This document shows positions 6,333 through 11,057 of a stretch of DNA of 11,057 nucleotides, piece after piece. The notes beneath the pieces were generated by a model, which did no database searches, was not told the DNA's origin, and saw only the letters and a program-made list of their open reading frames with translations. Source of the stretch: JAFDVL01 sp043736395. Lineage in GTDB: Bacteria > Acidobacteriota > Blastocatellia > RBC074. The stretch spans positions 1 to 11,057 of the forward strand of contig JAYTCQ010000004.1 of NCBI GenBank assembly GCA_043736395.1, given 5' to 3'. The translations under genes and the position numbers were made by a program. Every line of letters starts with the position of its first letter. Positions within the stretch are counted from its first letter, which is position 1.

Positions 6333-7097
6333 CTAACCAATCGGAGGTTCCCCTTCGATTGGTGGACATAAGTCAGGATTTCTAGATTGCAAAGTTAATC
6401 CTCTTTCTTTTGATTGTTTACTCGAAGAAATTACATCAAAACGATCTTGCCTGGGCACTGTATTATAAACTTGATAGAAGAAGTCAAAATCTCCAGTATT
6501 TGGTAAAACTGGCGTATCACAGACATATTCGATTTTTATTTTATTGACTTCAGTACCACTTTTGAACTCACTCTCCAAACTACCATCAAGTAAGAGACTG
6601 AGAACTTCGCCCTCTTCAAGCGTAATATTACATCCTATTGTTGCAGCAATAGTTGCAGGGTCTATAGTACCTTTTGGGCCACGAATTATTGCATCGCTTG
6701 TTCTTGCAGCCGTATAAAATAATCCTGTATTCAGATCAATACGTTGCTGGATCACGTTAATATCTTTTTGAAGTTTAGAATCATGGAATTGACGGCCTTC
6801 TATTGCCATTAACCATCCTAAATCATTTTCGTCACCAAGCCGCGAGCCATGATCAACTGTACCTCGAGTATATTTGGTAACTCCCAGTTTCCCAGTAGAG
6901 ATAAATGATATTTTTTTGGAAGTTATTTCCAGTGGTTCCTGATCATCTATTGTTAGTTTGAGGCTATGGTTCGGGCAGGGTACTACTCCGACAAAGCATT
7001 TACCATCAATGTTTTTCTCAAATGCAAAAATTAATAGACCTTCAAATGTGATGTTTACAGAAGGACGCGCTGATGCTACAGACGAACTTATTGCCAT
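6333..7097 (-). CDS. Unknown 254-residue protein encoded after the CHAT protease
   Basis: Family not recognised. The ATG at 7095-7097 has an excellent AAGGAGAA ribosome site (7102-7109) and lies 26 bases after the CHAT stop, so the two are very probably co-transcribed. No signal peptide or membrane segment is visible. The N-terminal half looks beta-rich (VNITFEGLLIFAF at 14-26, then CFVGVVPCP at 34-42). The middle contains DLGWLMAIEG and a helical stretch, and the C-terminus ends in Pro/Gly-rich PPIEGEPPIG. Four Cys outside the tail (34, 41, about 155 and 193) are not in a metal-site pattern. CHAT proteases often sit beside the protein they cleave or that activates them, so this may be a substrate or partner; this is inference from position only. 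It is AT-rich like the CHAT gene. It ends at a bidirectional terminator. Confidence 0.8.
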   Translation of the reverse strand: MAISSSVASARPSVNITFEGLLIFAFEKNIDGKCFVGVVPCPNHSLKLTIDDQEPLEITSKKISFISTGKLGVTKYTRGTVDHGSRLGDENDLGWLMAIEGRQFHDSKLQKDINVIQQRIDLNTGLFYTAARTSDAIIRGPKGTIDPATIAATIGCNITLEEGEVLSLLLDGSLESEFKSGTEVNKIKIEYVCDTPVLPNTGDFDFFYQVYNTVPRQDRFDVISSSKQSKERGLTLQSRNPDLCPPIEGEPPIG

Positions 7098-7123
7098 GGG
7101 GTTCTCCTTGTTAAAGTTGCTTG

Positions 7124-9613
7124 TTAGTTGCGAGAGATTACTACAAATGCCGCCCCGACAGAAAAAGCTGACGACATTTTATTTGAGTTCAAAGTATCTA
7201 TCTGAGTAAGACGTAAAGATTGAGCGGGAGTTTTTCCAGTACGATAATACGAATAGAATTTTGTAATAAACTCAGCTGTTTCTATTGAATCAATGTCCCA
7301 AAGACTGGCAAGTATAATTGGTACACCAGCATTAAGGAAAGCTGTTCCTAATCCGATTGTATTCCCATCATCGCCTACCAACCCAACCGAACTACAAGAA
7401 GTTATGCAAGCAAATTTAATGTGAGAAAGGTTCATTTTTTGGATTAAATTTGCAGTCAAATCTCCTTCTCCTGCCTTTATGCTGTTACTTAATATTAATT
7501 TAGAATTCCAAGGATTATTTTCATCTAACACCGAGTGTGCCGAGATATGTAATATTTCAGCCTCTTTGAAACCAGCGACTGTTTGAGAAAACGTCGCCCC
7601 CTCCCCTCTAAGAATTTTACGCTGAGGGAATAATGCGGAAATTCTGTCAACTTCCAAATCAGCTGAGTTGAGTGAATTTAGTGCTGGATATTTTGCTCTG
7701 TCAAAAGCCGGATTTGAAATGCCAACAAAGAATTCACGAGGCTGGTCAAAATTTTGAAGGTTAAGTTTTTCTTTGTTTGTCCGATTTATTTCTTTAATTA
7801 CTTGTACTTCATGATCCTGAAAAAGAAATTTTTCATTTTCAGGGTTCTGAAGATAAGCAAATGGCAGCAAATTCAAAGCCTGATCTGAATAAAATAAAAG
7901 CTTTGAGCCTTTCTCAATACTTTTTTCAAGCGGCGCAATAAGTGATAAAAACAACTCCTGACTTAACTTAGAAGCTTTTGTCCGATTTTCTAATGAATGT
8001 TTCGAACCTAACAAACTTAATAGCTTCTCAACTTTTTCTTTTAACTCATTTTGACCAATATCAATGCGAAAATACTCATAGTTATTTTTTGAGATTACCC
8101 AAGCAGAAGATTCTATATTACCTATCAAAAATACGATTTTTTGTGAATTAGTATTAACTGAACTCTGAAGTTGTTGAATCCTTTCGCTGAAAGAATCATG
8201 AGTAGGTTTAGTCGTAAAGTTCTCTAGGTCATTTCCGGCATACATTTCTAATGCTTTTGCAGTATCCTTCTCTTGTATTAGACAATATTCTACTAAGGTT
8301 CGTTTTAATTTTTCTTGAAAAACTATTTCGTCGTTTTGGGGCAATTTATGTAATTTAATAATTTCCTTGAGCTTAGGCAATAGCTGCTCAATACGCGCTT
8401 TATTGCCAATTCCAGCCAAAGCCCTGAGCAAACTTATCAGTGAAAATTTACTTTGAGAATTTGCCTGATTCACCTGTACAGATTCAAGGGCTTCATCAAA
8501 ATGATTAATAGAATTTGCATAATTCAATTTTTTCAAGGCAACCTCGCCCATCGCGAAATTTACATCTGAGGTCATTTTGGGTGCATAAATCAATTTTTCA
8601 GAGTTAATGAGTGCTTTTTCAAGGTTTTCTTGAGCCTTGTCGTATTCTCCTAACCATAAATATCTTTCCCCTATCCTTCTCCAGCCTTGAGATGAAATAA
8701 CTTGTATATTCGATGAAATAGCGATGTATGCACCTTCGAATTCATTCTCAATTGATGCAAATTTATAAACCTTTCTGCCTTGAACAAGCATACTTGAAAG
8801 CTTGCCGTAAATATTTTGCCTGTCTTTGTTTTCAAGTGGCTTACTACATACTAGCTGGATGCCCTGTTCAATCACTTGATAAGTTAAATCGTCTTTTTTT
8901 GTATTCAGTAAAACTAACGAATAATACGCATTCTGATCATTCACGATCTTAATTAGTCTTCCCAATTCATCTAATTTCTTTTGTAGAATTTGTGGTTGAA
9001 AATCTTGCAAATTTAACTGCAAAGATTCTACACGTAATAAAAATTGATGATAACTCCTCCCCTTAGCCTCGACCTCTAACTCATTACCAATCGCAATCGG
9101 AAGCTCCAGCGTTTCATTATTTTTATCTGGGTAAGATAAAAGTAATGCTTTTAAATATAAAGCGAGAAATGATTCATACCAGTCCCCTAACTTACCAAAT
9201 TCTGAAGCTGACTGTGTTAGCAGTACAATTGCTTCAGTCTTTGCTTCGGCTGTTTGCAAGCTGTCGTAGTGCTGCTGGGCTTTGAGATATTTAGCACGTG
9301 CGATTTTGTCCGCAGCTAATTTTTCCGGTGGAGCGGAACGCAAAAAATAATAAAGATCGAGAGTAAACCGATCTCCTGAAATTTCCTGTTCAAGTTGTGC
9401 AATGTCACGAATGCTTGATAATGCACTTTCGGACTGAACTTGATTGGATTCCAGGCTGTCAAAGAATTGATCTAATAATAATTGTACAAAAAAATTATTC
9501 CGGCGATGATAACTTAGGCTAAGTTTTTCTTTGGCTAACTCTTGATTATTTTCTTTTAGGGCGGCGCGAAATTCATTCAGTAATCTTACTTTTCCGTTTT
9601 CATCCAGCGTTAC
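7124..9613 (-). CDS. TPR-CHAT caspase-like protease, expressed as -1 frameshift extension of the upstream gene
   Basis: Encodes 829 residues from the slippery site at 9613 to the stop at 7124. CHAT domains are caspase-family cysteine proteases. Here the C-terminal 210 residues hold the motif LHISAH (His codon 7535-7537) and ITSC (Cys codon 7394-7396), the expected His/Cys dyad, plus AGVPIILASLWDID and a terminal helical segment. The preceding part is helical with TPR-like repeats, for example LGEYDKAQENLEKAL and LNYANSINHFDEAL. The frame is open from 9646 but has no ATG, GTG or TTG until a TTG at 9343, which lacks a ribosome site. The 90 codons before it (beginning VTLDENGKVRLLNEF) look fully coding. 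Its likely product is therefore a 1177-residue fusion with the 348-residue upstream protein. It is clearly AT-richer than the left half of the window. A broken gene or base-call error is the alternative. Confidence 0.85.
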   Translation of the reverse strand, partial: VTLDENGKVRLLNEFRAALKENNQELAKEKLSLSYHRRNNFFVQLLLDQFFDSLESNQVQSESALSSIRDIAQLEQEISGDRFTLDLYYFLRSAPPEKLAADKIARAKYLKAQQHYDSLQTAEAKTEAIVLLTQSASEFGKLGDWYESFLALYLKALLLSYPDKNNETLELPIAIGNELEVEAKGRSYHQFLLRVESLQLNLQDFQPQILQKKLDELGRLIKIVNDQNAYYSLVLLNTKKDDLTYQVIEQGIQLVCSKPLENKDRQNIYGKLSSMLVQGRKVYKFASIENEFEGAYIAISSNIQVISSQGWRRIGERYLWLGEYDKAQENLEKALINSEKLIYAPKMTSDVNFAMGEVALKKLNYANSINHFDEALESVQVNQANSQSKFSLISLLRALAGIGNKARIEQLLPKLKEIIKLHKLPQNDEIVFQEKLKRTLVEYCLIQEKDTAKALEMYAGNDLENFTTKPTHDSFSERIQQLQSSVNTNSQKIVFLIGNIESSAWVISKNNYEYFRIDIGQNELKEKVEKLLSLLGSKHSLENRTKASKLSQELFLSLIAPLEKSIEKGSKLLFYSDQALNLLPFAYLQNPENEKFLFQDHEVQVIKEINRTNKEKLNLQNFDQPREFFVGISNPAFDRAKYPALNSLNSADLEVDRISALFPQRKILRGEGATFSQTVAGFKEAEILHISAHSVLDENNPWNSKLILSNSIKAGEGDLTANLIQKMNLSHIKFACITSCSSVGLVGDDGNTIGLGTAFLNAGVPIILASLWDIDSIETAEFITKFYSYYRTGKTPAQSLRLTQIDTLNSNKMSSAFSVGAAFVVISRN

Positions 9614-10656
9614 TTTTTTTTTTGCGCGTCCACCTTTTTTAGTAATTCACGCGCTTCATCTGCCCACTTACTATTCGGATCAACTTTAAGATACTCATTC
9701 AAAGTAACGGAAGCAGTTTCCAACATTGGAATTTCACTTTGCACTAAACCCTTATTAAAAAGCGCTTCCGGATAATTACCGTTTTTTTCCTTCAAGGCGT
9801 GTGAGAAGTATTCAAGAGCAAAAGTCAGTCTCTCCAGTCTCTTGCCTTGTTCTTGCTCAGAAAAATGGCTCGCTTGTTGCAAATAAGCGACTCCCAAATC
9901 GTTCATGATTTCAGGATTCGTGATGTCGGTTTTATTTGCGTCTTCGAGTTGCTTCACGGCATCGTCGTATTGTTCGTTGGCAAGGTAGGCTAGGCCGAGA
10001 CCGCGAAAATTCTGCGCGGTTTCTTTTTTGGCTTGCGCTTCGCTAAATTTACCGAGAGCAATATTCCCTTTCGTATCACTGAGTCTGGCGTCGCTTACTC
10101 CCCGCTTGCCTTCATTTACTTCGTATTTCGAATATTCGAAGCCTGAAATGCGACCTTTTGAAAATCGAGTTTCAGCAGCGGCTTGCTTCAAAGCGGCCAT
10201 TCCTCCATCGAATGCGGCAGCGGCAGCGTGTTGACGATAAAACATCCATCCACCTAAACCGATTCCGATTGCAAGAAGAACTCCAGCTGCTTTGCGCAAG
10301 CCACCTGCATTAAATACCCCAATGGCTGATGTAAACTTATTTATCGACCCGGCAGCACGGGTATTGAGGCTGATGACGTTTTCGGATGCCCCGGAATGAG
10401 CGACAATCTTTTCAAGGATCAGTTCTTCGACCCTGACGCGCTCTTTCAATCGGGACGATGTAAATAATTCTCGTTCAAAATATTCCTGCTCGAACGGAAA
10501 TAATTCTTTTCGCAAGTAAGAATGAATTAAGTCCGTTTCCTTTTCTTCAACGAGAATGTGTAGGTTGGGGTCTTCAAGTAACATCAATTCAAATTGCTCA
10601 ATTTCGACTTCACCGAGTTCACCGAGTAAATATTGTTGAATGCGTTCTTCTGTCAT
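9610..10656 (-). CDS. Membrane anti-sigma-like protein with TPR repeats (348 aa)
   Basis: Probable regulator of the sigma factor encoded just upstream. Residues 1-85 (IQQYLLGELGEVEIEQFE, then acidic helices) resemble the N-terminus of anti-sigma proteins, but without the Cys/His zinc ligands of the ZAS type. One membrane segment lies at about 122-140 (AGVLLAIGIGLGGWMFY). Residues 214-335 form about three TPR units (NFRGLGLAYLANEQYDDAV; NDLGVAYLQQAS with an extended loop; ALFNKGLVQSEIPMLETAS). The orientation of the single helix is not clear from charge, so the TPR side may be periplasmic. The ATG at 10654-10656 is preceded by a weak AAGAGA site within a tandem repeat. The gene ends VDAQKKK on an A10 run and TAA, which is also a -1 frameshift site into the CHAT frame. 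Confidence 0.88.
   Translation of the reverse strand: MTEERIQQYLLGELGEVEIEQFELMLLEDPNLHILVEEKETDLIHSYLRKELFPFEQEYFERELFTSSRLKERVRVEELILEKIVAHSGASENVISLNTRAAGSINKFTSAIGVFNAGGLRKAAGVLLAIGIGLGGWMFYRQHAAAAAFDGGMAALKQAAAETRFSKGRISGFEYSKYEVNEGKRGVSDARLSDTKGNIALGKFSEAQAKKETAQNFRGLGLAYLANEQYDDAVKQLEDANKTDITNPEIMNDLGVAYLQQASHFSEQEQGKRLERLTFALEYFSHALKEKNGNYPEALFNKGLVQSEIPMLETASVTLNEYLKVDPNSKWADEARELLKKVDAQKKK
9613..9635 (-). promoter_or_regulatory. Putative programmed -1 frameshift signal (A AAA AAG with upstream SD-like element)
   Basis: On the minus strand, reading in the anti-sigma/TPR frame, CAA AAA AAA AAG is followed directly by TAA. The last seven bases before the stop form A AAA AAG (9613-9619), the slippery heptamer of E. 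coli dnaX and of IS911. AGGTGG (9630-9635) lies exactly 10 bases upstream, the spacing of the stimulatory Shine-Dalgarno element in dnaX. Slipping back one base continues GTA ACG CTG GAT into the 829-residue CHAT frame. The A10 run (9614-9623) would also allow polymerase slippage by one extra A. No strong downstream hairpin was found. Confidence 0.75.
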
Positions 10657-10657
10657 A

Positions 10658-10685
10658 AAACTTGTCTCTTGAAACTTGTCTCTTG
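10658..10685. repeat. Exact 14-base tandem duplication upstream of the anti-sigma/TPR gene
   Basis: AAACTTGTCTCTTG occurs at 10658-10671 and again, directly abutting, at 10672-10685. On the coding (minus) strand each unit reads CAAGAGACAAGTTT and includes AAGAGA, a weak ribosome-site-like sequence. The copy nearer the start codon (10656) is at a workable spacing. It may be a slippage duplication or a paired binding site. Confidence 0.85.
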
Positions 10686-10754
10686 ATTACACAAAAGTGA
10701 TAAGTCTCCCCCTACTTACTAATGACATTTATCGTCAAAACATAACAGTTTTTC

Positions 10755-11057
10755 TTAGAGATTCTTTTTTTTTCGGCAACCAACGACACAGACTCTTAAC
10801 TTTTCACGGCGGCGCATAACTTTTACGCGCAAATTGTCGATGGTGACGCCAATCTCTTCAGCCATTTTCTGACGTGAGGATTCGCGACGGTCCCGGTTTG
10901 GCGCGTAGTATCTTTTTAGTAGTTCTATGTCTTCAGGTTTTAATTTTGCCAAGCATTCCTGATGACAGGTTAAATCCTGTTCCGGTGCCAAGGAATCAAG
11001 CGGTTCTGGCTGTGTGAATTTATTTTGATCATTGACGGGATCAAGCTGTTCTTCTTT
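10755..11057 (-). CDS. ECF-like RNA polymerase sigma factor, C-terminal part (cut by window edge)
   Basis: The last 100 residues of a sigma-70 family factor; its start and region 2 lie beyond the right edge. The visible part starts with a polar linker and then CHQECLAKLKPEDIELLKRYY, the beginning of region 4. A helix-turn-helix follows (SSRQKMAEEIGVTIDNLRVKVMRRREKL, residues 60-87), which would recognise the -35 element. It ends CVVGCRKKKNL. Two C-x3-C pairs (31-35 and 90-94 of the visible part) bracket the HTH, a pattern I associate with acidobacterial ECF-like factors. An A9 run lies in the last codons. The anti-sigma/TPR gene starts 98 bases downstream on the same strand, so the pair probably acts as a sigma/anti-sigma unit. 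Confidence 0.88.
   Translation of the reverse strand, partial: KEEQLDPVNDQNKFTQPEPLDSLAPEQDLTCHQECLAKLKPEDIELLKRYYAPNRDRRESSRQKMAEEIGVTIDNLRVKVMRRREKLRVCVVGCRKKKNL

Noticed and set aside
6333..7097. Bacterial gasdermin next to a protease
   Set aside because: Size and position fit, but the N-terminal lipidated Cys and recognisable gasdermin pattern are absent.
9341..9343. TTG as a start codon for the CHAT gene
   Set aside because: There is no ribosome site before it, and the frame is open and coding-like for 90 codons further upstream to the slippery run, so it would cut the protein arbitrarily.
10733..10738. TTGACG -35 element on the minus strand before the anti-sigma/TPR gene
   Set aside because: No acceptable -10 sequence is found at 16-18 bases, so a promoter cannot be supported.
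10765..10773. A9 run with A AAA AAG near the end of the sigma gene as a second frameshift site
   Set aside because: The -1 frame ends after about nine codons and leads to no downstream product, so a functional shift is not supported.

Overview
The window looks like chromosomal DNA from an environmental Gram-negative-type bacterium, most likely an Acidobacteriota (Blastocatellia/Pyrinomonadaceae-like). This is an inference. It rests on the sigma factor, anti-sigma/TPR and CHAT gene set, the long non-CRISPR palindromic repeats between genes, and the mix of periplasmic and cytochrome genes. No rRNA or other taxonomic marker is present.

Left part (1-3510, all on the minus strand): read in the direction of transcription, this holds a small gene of unknown function, a secreted single-haem c-type cytochrome-like protein with a His/Ala/Lys-rich tail, phosphoglycerate kinase (pgk), a secreted coiled-coil protein of unknown function, and the first 29 codons of triosephosphate isomerase (tpiA). 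The pair pgk/tpiA is a lower-glycolysis/gluconeogenesis cluster with an envelope protein gene between its members. Every gap here carries a different palindromic or tandem repeat, several touching the stop codon of the preceding gene.

Middle part (3511-6332): a repeat-filled leader, then a plus-strand GMC-family FAD oxidoreductase with a Cys cluster and an intact His/Asn catalytic pair, then a plus-strand gene for an unrecognised 193-residue protein, ending in a strong hairpin terminator shared with the convergent gene beyond it.

Right part (6333-11057, all on the minus strand): in transcription order, the C-terminal half of an ECF-like sigma factor, a membrane protein with an anti-sigma-like N-terminus and TPR repeats, a large TPR-CHAT caspase-like protease, and a 254-residue protein of unknown function translated from its own good ribosome site 26 bases after the protease. 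No palindromic repeats of the left-hand kinds were seen here, and the protease and last gene are clearly AT-richer than the rest.

The main discovery candidate is the junction of the anti-sigma/TPR gene and the CHAT gene. The CHAT frame has no ATG, GTG or TTG for its first 90 codons. It joins the upstream gene in the -1 frame exactly at an A10 run holding the classic slippery heptamer A AAA AAG, followed at once by TAA, with a Shine-Dalgarno-like AGGTGG 10 bases upstream, as in E. coli dnaX. The simplest reading is a programmed frameshift (or transcript slippage) that makes both a 348-residue anti-sigma/TPR protein and a 1177-residue anti-sigma/TPR/CHAT fusion. That would set a ratio between a sigma-factor inhibitor and the same inhibitor carrying a protease. 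A homopolymer sequencing error is the main alternative.
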